Source: Clonostachys chloroleuca (Eukaryota; Ascomycota; Sordariomycetes; Hypocreales; Bionectriaceae). Taken from it: a stretch of 64,000 nucleotides of DNA. The DNA lies in assembly GCA_037952775.1 (NCBI GenBank), contig JBANAY010000004.1, positions 11,346,001 through 11,410,000 on the forward strand. The letters are read 5' to 3'. A program made the position numbers and the translations under genes. Below the pieces are notes generated by a model. The model saw only the letters and a program-made list of their open reading frames with translations. It did no database searches and had not been told where the DNA came from. Positions 1-15,696 of this stretch are shown here, piece after piece; position 1 is the first letter of the stretch, and each line of letters opens with the position of its first letter.

Positions 1-972
1 AGAATCTAAATATAAAATCTACTAAGAATCTAAGTTTAAACTCTAGTATAATAAAAAGAATTTTAAAAATTAAGCTAAATAATAATATAAAAAGAGAATT
101 AAATAATATATTAATTAGGTATATATATACTATCTTAAAGCTAAATATAAAATACTAGACTTAGTAAGATAAAAAGATAATAATATAAATATTATTAAAC
201 TATATTTAGAATAATTCTAATATTAGAAATAAAAAGTTTAGAAATACTATAAATAAGATTTACTATCTCTAATAAATAATAAAGAGAATAATAAACTAAA
301 GAAATTTAAAATAATCTCTATTAATAAAAAAATAATTATCTCTTTAGAAGAAATTTTAAAATAGATATTTAAATATAATAATAAGTTAAAAAAAAGCTTA
401 AAGAATAAGTTAATTAAATAAAAAATAATATAAATTATTTATAATAGAACTATAGTATAATAAAAACTAGAAAACTCTAAAAGTAATTAAAATAAAAAGC
501 TTATTTAATATTCTTATAGATATTAAAATTAAGAAAAACTAGTTTATAGTTTAAATAGACTATAAAATATAAGTAAATTATATTTTACTAATAGTAATTA
601 ACTAATTCTACTTATTATAAAAAAGAAGAAAAAACTATATAATATATTAAGTCTAGATAGAATATAGTTTAAATATAATAAAGAAATTATTAACTCTAAA
701 ACTAATTACTTTATAACTAAGATTTAAAAGAAGAAATTTAGTATAATATATAATTTATTACTATTAGAATTCTATAATATTATATTAGAACTAGTATAAT
801 TATAAGATATAAATTTACTAATAAATTATTTTATTAACTATATAGAATAATAAAATACTATTATAAACCTATATTAGAATTAATAAAAATAAAAATTTTA
901 TTAAATATTAGAAGAATATAATAATTTCTTAATAACTAAAAATATTATTATAAAAAATTAAAATAATAATTT
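1..972 (+). mobile_element. Gypsy-A relic, left part (upstream pol)
   Basis: This segment is the left part of a plus-strand Gypsy-type retrotransposon relic. The stretch from about 600 to 972 has a close inverted counterpart at about 27,110-27,480, which belongs to another Gypsy copy on the minus strand. In that copy the sequence runs on without interruption where this one is broken at 972 by the Copia element. The reading continues at 15,891. It lies upstream of the reverse transcriptase seen at about 17,500, so it should be late gag or early pol. It is heavily RIP-mutated and non-functional, and it probably extends left of the window. Confidence 0.7.
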
Positions 973-1161
973 TATTAGAAGGCTTTTCTAAAGTATATAC
1001 TATAGAGTAAATAGGTTAAAAGTAATTAATTAAATTACTATTCTAGCTATAGAAGTAAACTAGTTATAAATATAGTTCTAGAGCAGTCCTAACTAAGCGA
1101 ATTACTCTGCTTCTAGCTTCCAGCTAGTAACTATTAGTTAGTAGTATTTAGTATATTAATA
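973..1161 (-). repeat. Copia LTR (3' LTR)
   Basis: This 189-bp repeat matches 15,697-15,885 along its length at an offset of 14,724. Nearly all differences are transitions of the RIP type. Its termini are inverted (TATTAG/TTAATA). Confidence 0.88.
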
Positions 1162-4100
1162 TAGATAGTCTTTTATTTTCTTATTCTGTATAAATAGCCT
1201 TTATAATTATAGATCCTTTATAATCTCTATAAATATAAGAAATAAATATATATAATTCTAATTCCTTATATCTTTATTAAAAAGATATACTATATATATT
1301 AGTCTAAATATATATATATTTTATTATTAGGTTTCCCTACTTATTACTATAGTTACCCCTAGTAATAAGTAATTATAGATATATACCCTACTTATATTAA
1401 ACCCTATTCTATACTACTATAATATTCCTCTTTTCTATTTCTATATAGCTACCCTAATATTATATATATACTCTCTATAATAATCCTTACTACTTTAGAT
1501 TAGAGTTTTATAGCTAACTGTTTTATAGAATAATTATACTCTAATCTTCTTTCTATATATAGAGGTATATATACTCTAGGATATAGTTTTATAGCTAATC
1601 TTAGTAGTATATAGTTAAACTTTTAACTTACTATTTTCTTCTCTATAAATAGTTACTCTCTTCTTATATATTTTAGAGCTAATTAAATATAGAGATATAA
1701 TATCTTCCTCCTTCCCTCTTTTATCTACTCCTTAGAGCTCCTTCTCTAAGCCTGTAATACTACCCTACTATAGTATAGCTAGGGAAATAGCTATTAATTA
1801 TATATACTTAAGTACTTAGTTTTAGGAACTCTTACTAATAAGCTTATATAATAATCTAAAGAATATTAAGTATACTAGCCTAGTAGTAAGCTAAAGTTAG
1901 AAGGATATAGAAGAAACTTAGAAAGCTTAAGAGATAGGAATATTATATAACTAAGAAGTACTCTAACTAGATATAAGTATTAGTAGTTTTTCTTTTTCTT
2001 ACTTCTTTAGCTAATATATTTATTAGTAGTAAGTATCCTAATAAATATATAGTATATATTAAGTTACTTACTTTAGGGAAAAATAATAGTTATTACTTTA
2101 ATTATAATAATAATAGGATATAGTATATATATTATAATAAGAGTAGTAATATTTATATTACTATATCTAAAGTTCTAATACTTTTTATATATAACTTAGT
2201 TACTACTTATAAAGCTCTTACTAAGTTTAGTAAACCTACTAAGAAACCTTCCTATAAGTATACTAAGATATATCTTCTAGTTATATATACTAATACTATC
2301 TAGAAGATAGCTTATAATCTTACTATAGATAGTACTTTTAATAGTTTAACTATTTATTAGTAATATAGATTAGAATCTAATTCTAACTATATTTTTAAGA
2401 ATACTATCTCTAAGAAGATTAAACCTCTTTTAGAATACTATACTATTTATTATTAATCTGTAAGGCCTGATAATAATAATAGTACTATCTATAGGAGTAC
2501 TAATAGGTCTAATAATAATAATAAATCTAAGGGTAGTTCCTCTAATATCTAATTCTAATATATAGTAATAATAAACTTAAGAGTAATTCCTCTAATATCT
2601 AATTCTAACCCTCTAGATACTATTTTCCTATATATTCTAAACCTAAGTAAAAGAGAAGAATAAAATAAAAAAAATAAAAAAAAATTAAATAGCTTAGCTA
2701 GTTTAAATAGATAAATAGATCTAATTATTAGTAAATAGCTTAGATAGATAGGGGAATAGAATAGCCTCTTATAGAAGGCCCCCCCTATATATTCTAATTA
2801 CTTATAATATATTTAAATTCTTAGTTTAAAGTAGCTTATTATATAGGTTCAGTTTATTTATATTTACTAGACTATACCTAGTTTAGATAGCCTCTTAATA
2901 TCTCTTTTAATTCAAATTCTTAATTTATTTATTTCTATAAGTTTTAAGAGTACTAAATTAGACTTCCCTTTTATTAAGATATCTACTAGATTATTCTCTC
3001 TATTAATCTATCTTATTTTAATAATTTTATAGTATTTATATAATTACTATAAGGCTATTATATTAATTATTAGTCTTTTCTCTATAGTTATACTAAGCTT
3101 AATAAGGTATTTATATAGTAAGAGAGAATCTATATAAATTACTAATAGTATTTCTAGTAGTATTATTTTTAAAGTAATTATTTAAAGAGTACTTATAATT
3201 ATAATACCTATATTAAATCCAGCTACTATACTATAGACTTCTAATATAAAGCTACTTCTTATAATATATTTATACTTTATTAATAACTAGTATATAATAT
3301 TCCTAGTTAGTTAGAATATAGGCTCCTAGCTCTTAATTCTTATCTCTATTCTAAGTATAATTATAAAGCTAATTTAGGAGCTTATATCTTTATTATTAGT
3401 AAGAGATCTATCTATAAAGATATATAGCTTCAGATTATATAGGTTAAATAGTATAAATTTTAATCTATAGTTATAGTTCTTAATTTACTATATAAGCCTT
3501 TTATTTAACTTCTTAATATTATCTTTTAATAGGTTCTATTATAATTATACTACTATAGATAAATTATATAAAGCTTCTAGTTATATAATACTTATAATCT
3601 ATATACTATATACTCTTTAGGCTTTATAGCTCTCTATATCTATAGCTTTCTAGAGTATATTAGTTTAGCTCTTTTAAAGGAACTTAATTATTATACTATA
3701 GAGGGATATTTTTCCTCTATTAAATTTAAAATTTATTTTCTTAGAAAGCTTAACCCTAGCTTTTATCTTAAATTTAGTCTCTTTTAACTAATATTCTTCT
3801 TCTATAGTAAATATCTTATTAAATAACCTAAGTATATTATTAATTTATATTCTAATAATTCTGAAACTAAGTATATTACTTCCTATAATTAGAAGATATA
3901 GATTAAAGCTAGAGGTTACTATCTTTATATATATTATAAAGTACTTATAGTATATAATATACTAATATATACTAAACTTAGTAATTCTATATAGTAGTTT
4001 TATAATTTTTATAACTATTCCTTATAGGTAGCTTTACTTAAGGTCTTTTAGAAGTATTATATAAATTATATATTATAGTATTAACTTAGACTATAGATAG

Positions 4101-5616
4101 GCTTATATAATATCTTTATCTATTAGAATATAAGTTCCTACTACTAATAGTAATAGTATTAGTATAAGGATAAGCTATTAGCTATAATATTAAATTATTA
4201 GTAATTATATAAGAATTATCTTCTTATTAGTATTATTATATCCTTATATAACTAGATAGGATTTCTTATATAGATATATATTCTATTCTTTTACCTTATT
4301 AATAATATATACTTTAAATAGTTAACTACTTTTAATATTATAATTAAACTATATAAACTTGAATATACCTGCTTTAATAAGTTAGTTAATTTTAGCTATT
4401 ATAGAGGCCTTAAATAGAGTACCTAGGGTTATAATAACTCCTTCCTTTTAAAGTTTCTTAGCTAGCTTAAGGGTATTTTACTCCTTATATATTATATAGT
4501 TAGTATACAGTCTAACTGATCGTACTATATATTATATATATACTTTCGGTTTATTCTTTAAGCCTGTTAGTTATCCTCTTCTTTATAGTAGTTCGCTTAT
4601 TATAAGTAGCAAGGGGTCTTTTAGATATATTATCAGGCTAGTACTCTCTTAGGCTGGATTTTCAGTCTATTTATCTCTATAGTACAGCTTTATATATATA
4701 GACTGAAAGATCTTTAGTCTATCCTGTATTTCAATTATAATATTATAGGAGTTATTTAATAAAAGTCTATACAGTCTAAACTACCCCTTATTCTCTCTCT
4801 ATACTATAACCTCGCTCAGGAGTAGGAGTTTAAAGAGTTCTATTAGGTTAGGGCTATTATATATAGCCAGTATAAGTACAGTTCTCTCTTTAGTATATAG
4901 TTCCCTTAAGGCTTTTATTATAAAGTTAACTGCTTATACTCTTTAAACTATAAATTATAATAGGGAAGAGAATATAATAACTTTTAGATATACTCTAAAT
5001 ATAAGGAGTATTAGTATAAAGCTATTAGGCTCTACTATATTATTAACTACTTTAATTACTACTTATAATATTAATTCCTTTAAGATTATCTCCTTAAGTT
5101 CCTTATATAAGATATTAAATATATATTATAGTAGTTTATAATATCTCTTAATCTTACTAATTAACTAATAGATCTTAATTAGTATTTACTTATACTTAGA
5201 ACTAATAATTCTTATATTTATATAAAATTAGTTATTTATAAATTAGGTTCCTATATTATATATAATACAGTCTGGCAGTCCTAGATATATATCTAGCTAG
5301 ATTCTCTTTAATACTTCCTATATAGTATTTACTAAGATATTTATAAGGAAAGTTATATTTTAGAATATAGTTACTATATAGATAATATATAAAACTAGTT
5401 CTTAATCCAGTAGATATATAATATTAACTATAATCTTATAGTTAAAGTTAAAATTATCTTATAATCTGAATTTAAAGTATTTTAGAGCTAGGCTATAGAT
5501 CTAGTATTAGTAGTAGAAGTATTTAATCTTTTTTATTATTTCTCTATTTATATTCTTATAGTCTGCTCTTTCTAAGAGCTTATATAGCCTTTCTACTAAT
5601 AGATAATTAAAGTAGT

Positions 5617-5829
5617 TATCAGTGCTGGGTGGTATTACAAGGAGAGTGTCAAGGTGAAGCCTGATAGATAGCTGTAGATACAACTAAGGGTCACCTGAGA
5701 GAAGTACTTAGGTCGCTATTAATAGATTTATTAATTCCTAACCTTCGAAAGGGAAGCTTATAATCTGAACCAGTATTAAATAATAAGCCCTCCTGCGGGT
5801 ATATATAACCTATTAGGTAACTACTGATA
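5617..5829 (-). repeat. Gypsy-B 3' LTR
   Basis: 213-bp LTR that starts TATCAG and ends CTGATA on the plus strand. It pairs with 12,686-12,898 and is preceded by the GTAGT duplication. Confidence 0.88.
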
Positions 5830-8800
5830 GAATACCTCCTCTTCGAGGGTTATCCTCAACCCTTACGACCTACAGGCTAATCTCTTACTTCAGGGTACTA
5901 TCCTATATTAATTTACTATTATTATTCTAACTAGCAGGTTTATATAGCTGGGTTACTTGTAATAAGCAATTAGTATATATATATAGTTAGTTCCTATTAT
6001 CACGGGCTGCTTTTATATTATATAATTAAGGGCCTTATTATTAAATAGGGCAGCTGTACCTATAATATAACTATAGATACCTTTAATTAACTACCTTACC
6101 TCCTGACTATTTATTTTCTCTTATAAATTAACTATTTATATAATATTATATAGTACTGCTATATTAAATACCCCTAAGATTATTATTATAGTATATAGAT
6201 AGTCTATAGGTATTTTAGTATATTATTTACTTATTTCTGAATACTAGATAAAGCTATTATAAGGGTATTAAATAGAGGCTCGGGACCTACTTAAAGTATA
6301 TATTTCCCCAGCTTCAAAGTAATTTCTTACTCCTTATATTATTATCTTCTTCTTCTTCCTATATATAAATATCCTCTTCTTAGTTTATATTATAATCTAG
6401 CAGCTAATATATATATAGCCTTCCCTCAGTAGTAATAATATTAATAACTATAACTATAGTAGTAGCAATATTATTATATAAGTATTCTATTTCCTATAAT
6501 TTATTACCTATTATAAACCTCCTACTAATAAGCTATAGATCTGAGCTGACCCCCTGCCCTGCTACTGAGCAGGAGATCTAAACTGCTAGTAGTAAACCTA
6601 AGGGTAATAGTACCCCCTTTTTTTTTACTCTATAAGTATAATATTCCTAGCTGGTCCTAAGCTGCTGGGTTACTACTAATAAGTTATTCCTAGTTATAAG
6701 TATAACTACCGGTATTATTATAATACCTAAGCTATCTGGAAGGGTAGTCCTCTCCTAACCTACTACCGGGAACTATATAAGTTTTACCTATTCCCTCCTA
6801 CTACCCTCTTACTACCTAGTAGCTAATATATTATAGCTAGTTCTAATAAGTATATCTGCTATATAGGTATTAATAAGGGGTATATTATACTTACAGGTAC
6901 TATATAGTATTATACTGCTTTTCTGAACTATTTCTTCCTATAGAGAGAAATTACTATATATCTTCTGCTTACTAGTTACTTAGCTCTAGTTAATTTATTA
7001 TAGGGGAGTACCTTTACTAGTACTTAAATCTCTGCTTATTATTATCTTAAGGTGATAAAGATTAAGTTAGGTATTACCCTTAAGCAGCAGTAGTAGCTAT
7101 TTACTACTATCTTATAGGAGGTAAGCAGTACTTACTAGTACTAGTAGGACCAGGTCCTCTTAGACCAGATACTTACCCTCTATACTACTACTATAGTACA
7201 GATTATCTCTACTATAAGTTTTATTCTTCCTGCTTCCCTTATACTACCCTCCTGCTAACCTCCTGCTAGTATACTGTTATTAGTAATAAAAGAGATAGTA
7301 GATAATCTGCTTTCGCAGATAGTACCTAATAAGGTACCTGACTTCGAACTCCTCGCTGAGGAGTCTCTCTCCGGCCGTAATATCTATAAGTAGGTAGGAA
7401 GCAGCTAGGTTACAGGAGGTAGTTAGTACTGCTTATTAGCTGCTTTTTTAATTTTTCTTTTATTTAACTGAGGGTTTATTCTGGTCCTAATAGAGTAGCT
7501 CCCTAGCTAGCCAGTAGCTACTCTCTTATATATTAGTAGCCTTTTAGCCTTTTTTCTTAATTTTATTCTGCTATTTTATTATTATATAGCTGTAATACCC
7601 TGCCTCCTCTTCTCTCCTCCTGTAATACTTATGCCTTTTTACTCTATAACCCCTTTTTTACTCTCCCCTTATTAAAGACTTACTAGTTATAAGTATCTTA
7701 TATCTCTTTATCTATAAATATACTTCAGCTAATATAAGAGTTTTCTAAATAGTTATAGCCCTTCTACTTAATTAAATAGAGCCTCTTCTATTTGCTATAC
7801 TTATAACCCAGGATTCTCTTAATCTTAAAAGTTTATTCTATATCCTAAGGGTAATCCTCTAGCTCTTTAGGTATTCTGCTCCTGTTTATATATAGTTCTA
7901 AGTTTTCTATATAGAAGATATTATATACTTTAACTAATAATAGCAGTTTTAATTTAAATACTATATTATTATTTCTAATTATCTTAATAATCTTATAGAG
8001 TCCTATATATCTCTCTACTAGCTTCCTACTGAATTACCTAAGATTTATATATTTAGTTAATATTAGTATAAATTAGCCTGGTTTAAATAAGTATTATAAT
8101 CTTTTCTTATTATACTACCTCTTATAGTTATTTATACTAGAGGTAAGTACTTAGGTTATATTTTCTCTTATAGCTCTTAGTTCTTATACCCTTTCTATAT
8201 CTAAGGGGCTTTTATTAACCCCTAAGTCTGTTATTACTACCCCTAGGTAATTTAGTTTAAATCTATATAATAAATAAGCAGGAGACTTACCTGTACTATA
8301 GTAGAGAGAGGTATTATATATAAACTATACTATTCTAAGCTTTTATACCTAGTTACCTTAGTCTTTAGTATAAAATACTCTTAAGTAATATTATAATTCT
8401 TAGTTTATTCTCTTAGTTTAACTATCTGTTTAAGGGTAGAATATAGTACTAAGGCGCCTTTAGTATATAAGTAGATAATAGAAAGATTACTAGTAGTCTC
8501 CTATAAAGACTACTACTCTATCTGAGACTATTCTATTCGGGATTCTATATAGTATAAAAACTTTATTAATCAGGATTCTTACTAATATCTCGCTACTAAG
8601 TACCTTATAGGTTATAATAAATAATAAGTACTTTATAAATCAGTCTATAATAATAAGTATTATATTATATAGTTTACTTCCTAGCCCTAGTACAGGTAGA
8701 AGGTCTATAATAAAGTCTATTAATACTTCTAACTATAGGTATATTACTTATAGGAGTAGTACTAGGAACCTATAGGGCTTATACCTTCTTATATTAATAT

Positions 8801-11800
8801 ATTAATAAATCAGGTATAATTTTATATAGTATTTAATATCCCTCTTTATACCCAGCTAAAAGTAAAATTTAGCTATCCTTTATATTATTCTATTTACTCC
8901 CTAGTAATCTACTATAGGTATATTATAGTATAGTAAGAGGAGTTTAGTTCTTATACCTAGTAGTATAAATATATATTTTTTAATACTTCTTCCCCCCTAG
9001 TAGTATAGTAACTTTTTATTATTAACTAGCTACTTATAAGACTTATACCTATTAGTAGTATTAGAGGTATTCCTAGCCTCTGCTCTCTTTTTTACTATAA
9101 AGATATCCCTTTACTATACTTCTAAGAGTACTTTAGTTAGAGTTCTTTCTTCTACTTATAATATTATAACTATACTTTAGTAATCTCCCTACTAATTCTT
9201 AATAGTTCCCTGAGTTATAAGCTAAAGGTAGATAAGTACCTTACTAGTAACTCCCTCCCTTCTAGTAAGTAGGACTTTTATAACTAAGTATAACCTAATT
9301 AACCTATAAGTATACTAGTTAAAGTTTAATAACTTATTAGGTACTCTAATCTATAAGTCTCCCTTAAGTATATTACCTGCTCTTTCCTTATATAAGAAGT
9401 ACTAGAGGAAAGTATCTAGGTAACTCCTTTATACTTCCTCCTTTACTTAGGGATCTACTAAGTCAGGCCTCCTTAAAAGCCTATCTACTAGGTTTAATTT
9501 ACCTAATCTGTACTTAATTATAAAGTTATACAGGGCTAGCTTATCTAGTACTATTACCTATTTAGCTAATAGTATCTTCTTACCTACTAGATAGCTGTAA
9601 TTTAAGTAGTCTGTAATAACTATAACCAGGTTAGCTATATATACTAGATAGTACCTCTATATATAGAAAGCCTCTACTATTATAAGTATCTCTATATTAG
9701 GGATAGGATATTTAAGTTAGGGCCTGCTTAGCTTCTTCAAGAGGTATATAACTAGGTGCTATTTACCTTATACAAACTGTATAAGTACTACTCCTATTAT
9801 AAAATCCGATATATCAGTCTTAACCCTTATATATACCTCTGGGTTAAAGTATATTAGAATTAGCTAGTCTATAAACCTATCCTTTAGCTCTTAGAAAGCT
9901 GCTTATTTAATATTATTAAGTAATAGGTATCCCTTATATTTACCTTATATTAGATTAGTTAATAGTATTATAATTTTATTATAGTTTTTTATAAAATACC
10001 TATAAAATCCTATAAAGCCTAGGAAGGTCTATATATCCTTTATACTATAAGGCTCCAGCTAGTCTTATACTACTTAGATATATTCCTCCTCTATTTATAT
10101 TCCTTCGGGCTCTATAATAAACCTAAGGAAGAATACCTTATTAACTATAAATTTATATTTTTATAGGTTAGTATACAGATCTGTATCCTATAGCTTCTGC
10201 AGGATAGTCTTTATATATTATATATATAAGGTAATATTACTATTATAGACTAGAATATTATCTAGGTAGATAATACAGATAGAGTCTATCTCGGACTATA
10301 ATATATTATTAATATACTCTTAGAAGATTACTAGTATATTAGTTAGGCTGAAGGGTATAATAAGGTATTCAAAGTAGCTATATCTATATCTAAATACTAT
10401 TTTCTACTTATCTCCCTTGCTAATATATAGCCTTTAATATATATCTTTTATATCTAGTTTTATAAAGATCTTAGTACTATACAGCCGGTTAAGGATCTTA
10501 TAGATCAGGGGTAATAGGGTATAGTTCTTATATATTATCTTATTTAAACTATAATAGTTAATACAGAGTTATAGCTTAGAAGAGCCTTTCTTAGGTATAA
10601 ATAGTACAGGGGCATCTGCTGGGCTAGTTAACCTCTTTATCTATCTATTCTTAAGAGCCTCTTTAATATATAACTTAAGAACCTCCAGCTCCCTGGTTAC
10701 TAGAGGATAGATAGGCCCCTACAGTAGTACTTAGCTATCTTCCAGTTTAATTATATATATTTATCCTCCTAAGGGTAGTTATTAGGCTGCTTTCTTTTCT
10801 AAGAAGATATCTATAAAGTCTATATATTTATTAAGCAGCTGCTTTATATTCTCCTTATACCTATTAAGTATAGGAGTACTACTTAGGGGGTTTACTAAGA
10901 TTATTATAATATATATATTCTTAATTATCTACCTAAGCTGCTTAAGCTAAGTAACTAGCTTAATAGAGGCTTACTCTAGAGGGTAATATTATTTATTAAA
11001 TATCTAGAATATCTAAGGATTAATATTAATAAACTAGGGTTTTCTAATAATTATATCCTCCTTAATATCTACTACTATAAACTTAAAGAGTATCCGCTTT
11101 ATAACTCCCTAGTTATCTATAATTTCTATTAAATAAGGCTTTATCCCTAAGGTCTTAATATATTATCTATTAAATATAGTCCCTAGGGTTATTCTAGATA
11201 GTAGCTTAGCCCTTTTCCTTATAAACTAGTTTAAGAGGATACTAATATCTGCTTATAGATTAAATAGTATAGTTACCTTTTTTTAGTATCCCTCTTACCT
11301 GAGCTGTACTACTTTTCTTATCCTTAAGTTAATATAGCTCGCCCTATCCTATTATATTTTATAGATATATAGAATAATATCTAACTCAGAGCCCCTAACC
11401 TACTTAGTATATATCTCAGTTATATACTAGTTACTTTAGTACTCTGTATAATCAGGGGCCTTATAGTAATCTCTTATATAGCCCAGTTTACTATATTTCT
11501 AGTATTCCTACCTGTAGTTAGCTCTATTTAAACCCCTTCTCTATAGTATTTTTATATCTATAGTTAGGCAGGTTTCTTATAAAGTAGTTATATTATAATA
11601 TCTTAGATAAGAGTAAGATTAGGCTATACTACTAGTCTTAGAGGCCTCTATAAGTATTTCTATAATAACTTCTTAGTTAAGAAGCTCCTTCCAGTTACTA
11701 GGTACCCCTTTGCTTAGTACCTGCTTGCAGAAGTTAATAGGTAAGGTCTCCAGGAAGAGAGCTACTTAGAATACCTCGGGGAGCTCCTCTAGTATTTTAC

Positions 11801-12685
11801 TAAGTACAGATTTATAGTAGTCAGTATATAATCTGAACTTCTAGCCTACTATAAGCTTTATATACAGCAGTTTCTATATAGTTTTAATTATATATATAGA
11901 GCTATTACTAATTCCCTCCTCTAGCTATTTCTAATATATCTTCTAAGAAATAGTAGTAATAGAGTACTTCTATAGATAGTATTACTATTATATCTCTATT
12001 ATACCTTATAAGTAAGTACTAATATATACTACCTTTTAAGTATTAGTATTAAAGTTCTCTTGGAGGAAGACTACTTAGAGATATACTAGATAGGCCTGAA
12101 GCTCTATCTAGCTCTTACTATAGTATATAGGAGCTATTATCTAGATCTTAGCCTATAGGTCTCCTTTAGTTTACTTATATCTCTCTACAGGCTTATTATT
12201 ATCCTTATAAATAGTCCTGGATTACCTTCTCCTAGGGGTATCCTTCTCTATTCCTTAAACCTTCTCCTTTAGGCTATAAACCTCCTATAGGAGTAAGTAG
12301 ATACTATTACTTTCCTCCTACGAGCTAGTATTCCTAGCTATTAACCTAGGTTAGGTAAATAAGTTAACTAGGGTAGATTAGTTAATAGGCTTAATAAGGT
12401 CCTATTATTAGCGGGCAGTTACCTCTTGGAGTTCAGCAGTAGCTCGCAGCTGTACTTCTCTTGCTTACTGGATATAACCTCGGAGCTTATTAAGTACTAT
12501 ACTGTTTTATAAGTCTCAAAGCTCTCTTATAAGCTATTAAGCCTCTTCTTCTTATTCTTTTATCAGTAAAGTTAATATATATAGATTATCTGTTAACTCG
12601 CTAGAGGTATATAGGTAATTAGTAGTTAGATCTATAGTATATTCCCTTAATAGTCTCTAACCCTGAATAGGAAGAGGAATTAATA

Positions 12686-12898
12686 TATTAGTACTGGGTA
12701 GTATTATAAGGAGAGTATTAAGATAAAGCCCGATAGATAGCTATAGATATAACTAAGGGTTACTTAAGAGGAGCACTTAGATCGCTATTAATAGATTTAT
12801 TAATTTCTAACCTTCGAAAGGGAAGCTTATAATCTAAACTAGTATTAAATAATAAGCCCTCCTGCAGGTATATATAACCTGTCAGGTGACCACTGACA
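12686..12898 (-). repeat. Gypsy-B 5' LTR
   Basis: 213-bp LTR that starts TATTAG and ends CTGACA on the plus strand. It is followed by GTAGT at 12,899-12,903. Differences from its partner are mostly C/T and G/A. Confidence 0.88.
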
Positions 12899-15696
12899 GT
12901 AGTAATAGAGTTATCTTAGCTCTAGTTCTATTAAGTAGGCTATATTAGCTATTAGTATATATTTAGAAAAGAACTATATATAGCCCTATTTCCTTATAGT
13001 TAGAATAGAAAGGCTATCTATAGTCCTAACTACTTTATTAGTTATATTCCTAAACTTAATATTTAGATAGTTTATATCTTAAAAGTATATTAGGAAAGGG
13101 GTCTCTGAGTTTATTATATAAAATATAATAAATCTAAATAGAGTCTATAACTTTATTATACTAAGTAACTCTATAAGCCCCTTTCTAAACTTAATACTCT
13201 TTATATTAGCTATAGTATCTAGTTTAATTAATAAATTAATTTATTTAAATACTTTAAATTATAGTTTACTTATAGTTAAGATTAATAAGATATTTATATC
13301 TAGTATAATCCCCTAGAATTATATTATATATCTTTCCTTAATAATAAATTATAAAGGGTTTTATAGCTTTCTCTTAATCTTCTCTCTAAAGAGTAAATAT
13401 TAGAATACCTTATTAAGCAGATATTATATTAGGTATTATTTATTACTACTTATATATTAGTCTTCCTTATCTAGGTTATTATAGTTATTAGGATCTCTAT
13501 AGTCTACTATTTCAGACTAATTATTAATTTCTTCTTAGTTTTAAATCTACTATTTAAATTCTTTTAATATATTATCTTCTTCTGCTTTCTCTTCTGCTTT
13601 AAGGAACTTAGTTATAAATTAGTAGTATAGTTCAGATCTCTTCTATAGATAGTTTATAAACTAATAACTAGGCTTATTATAAATAAAGTAGTACTCTCTC
13701 TAGCTATTTCTCTATAGTTCTTAGTTCTAGCTAGTAAAGCTTCTATTAAATAGTCTGCTCTATATATTTTAGATATAATAGAGCTACTATTATATTCTAT
13801 TTAGTAGCTTCTAGATATATTAATATTATTAGTTAATAAAATATATATTTCTTATTATATTCTAGACTACTAAGGTTATTAGGCTTTATTCTAGCTATTT
13901 TAATAAGTTTATTTCTAATACTAATATAAGATATTATATTAGGGCTTTAGTATTTATATACTTTCTTTAGAGTACTATTTCTAGTTTCTTTAAATCTCTA
14001 TATACTCTTACTACTATAGCTTATAGATTATTATCCCCTATATAAGTATCTCTAAGTACCTTCTATACTCTTATCAGGGTAGTAAAGACCTTTTATAGTA
14101 TTTAATATACTATAAGGTTCTTATATTCTCTATTTACCTATATTAAAGTAATACTAGTTTAAGTCTAGTTATAATAATACTATTATTTATTAATAGTATT
14201 ATTAAAGTATTACTTTAGTTTAAGATATATCTCTCTAAAGATATATTCTTCTTTAATATATTAGAACTAGAAATCCTATATATTCTCTTTAAGGATTTAG
14301 AAGAGAATAATTTTAAATCTATTTAGCTATATATTATAGGATTTATAAGTATTTAGTATTATCCTGATTTTAGTATTAAGTATATTATATAGTTCCCTGC
14401 TAAATAAGTACTCTTTTATATTATATAGCTTTTAGAAGGCTATAAGTTCTTATATAGCTACTATATCTATTCTAAGGCTTTATTTAGATAGGAGGTTATA
14501 GTATAGGTTATATAACTTATATATATAGCCTCCTAGTTCTTATTTTAGAACTAGATTTCTAGGAGGTATAGATATTTATTAGGTTAACTCCTTATTCCTC
14601 TTAGGTATTTTTATCTTATTTACTTTAATTATATAGATTATACTTCTTTCTTAGGGTATTTATAGTATTAGTACTATATATCCTTAAGACTTCCTATATT
14701 ACTCCTATAATTAAAATACTTAGAAGTTTAGATTAAAAGTATTTATAAGGAACTATTAATTATTTAGCTATTCTAATAGGTCCTCTAGTTTCTATATATT
14801 ATTAAGAGCTACTTTAGATATATTATTTATAGGACTAGTATATATACTACTATATTATAGAATATATTTTAACTCCTTAGTAATACTATTATTTAGAAGT
14901 ATAAACTTTTCTATTAATTAGTCCCTAAAGTTATATATAAACTTACTTAGTAAGTTATTACTATATAGCTTAGTATATTTATAGCAGTATATATAATATA
15001 CTATATATATATTAGTAAATTCTTAAATAGTTATCTAAGCTACTAAGATTAGATAGTTTATCTAGTTAATATTATTTATCTAGATCTTTATTAGTCTAGT
15101 TATATTAAAGATCTCTTCTGCTTTATTATAATTAAAGGGGGTTAATATAGATATAGTTTATACTAGTAGTACTATTATACTTATTTAGAAGGTAAATTCT
15201 AAAGTATATATATATTTTTATAATAGGGGAGTATAGAGTTTTACCCTTATTTAAAGGATTAGAGTCTCTATTTAGAAGGATTTTAATAAGTTATAGGAAA
15301 TAGAGTAATAATAAGGGAGAAATATAAAGGATTATTTTATTTCCTTCTGGAGTTAGGAAAGAGAGAGTATTCTATAAGAATAAACTCTTAAGATTAAATA
15401 GTTAGAGAAGAAAGTAATCTTATTAATTACTTCTATCTATATTAATAGGGAGATATATATAATATAATACTCTTTAGAAGTATTTCTAATACTAATAGTA
15501 TTATTAGAGAAATAAATAATCTCTAAAGTAACTATTTAGAGTATATAAAAGATAATAGTATTATTATATTATATATTATATATAGTTCTATAGTATAGAA
15601 CTAGTATTTATAGAAGAACTATACTTCCCTAAGTACTTAGAAAATTCTATCTCTTCTTCTTTACTAATCTATAGCTACTATATAACTACTAATTAG

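Larger units (their letters stand above)
5617..12898 (-). mobile_element. Gypsy-B LTR retrotransposon nested in the Copia element
   Basis: Two 213-bp LTRs (5,617-5,829 and 12,686-12,898) have inverted ends that read TGTCAG...CTGACA before mutation. A perfect 5-bp duplication GTAGT sits at 5,612-5,616 and 12,899-12,903. On the minus strand around 10,255-10,400 a Gypsy reverse transcriptase is readable: a stretch like FRYxYSYFEYLIIPFSLTN followed by YLDNILV, matching the family's YLDDILV catalytic box. A purine-rich tract next to the left LTR fits a polypurine tract for a minus-strand element. Its GC content is visibly higher than its surroundings, so it is younger or less RIP-mutated. It still carries many stops and is defective. 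Confidence 0.9.
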
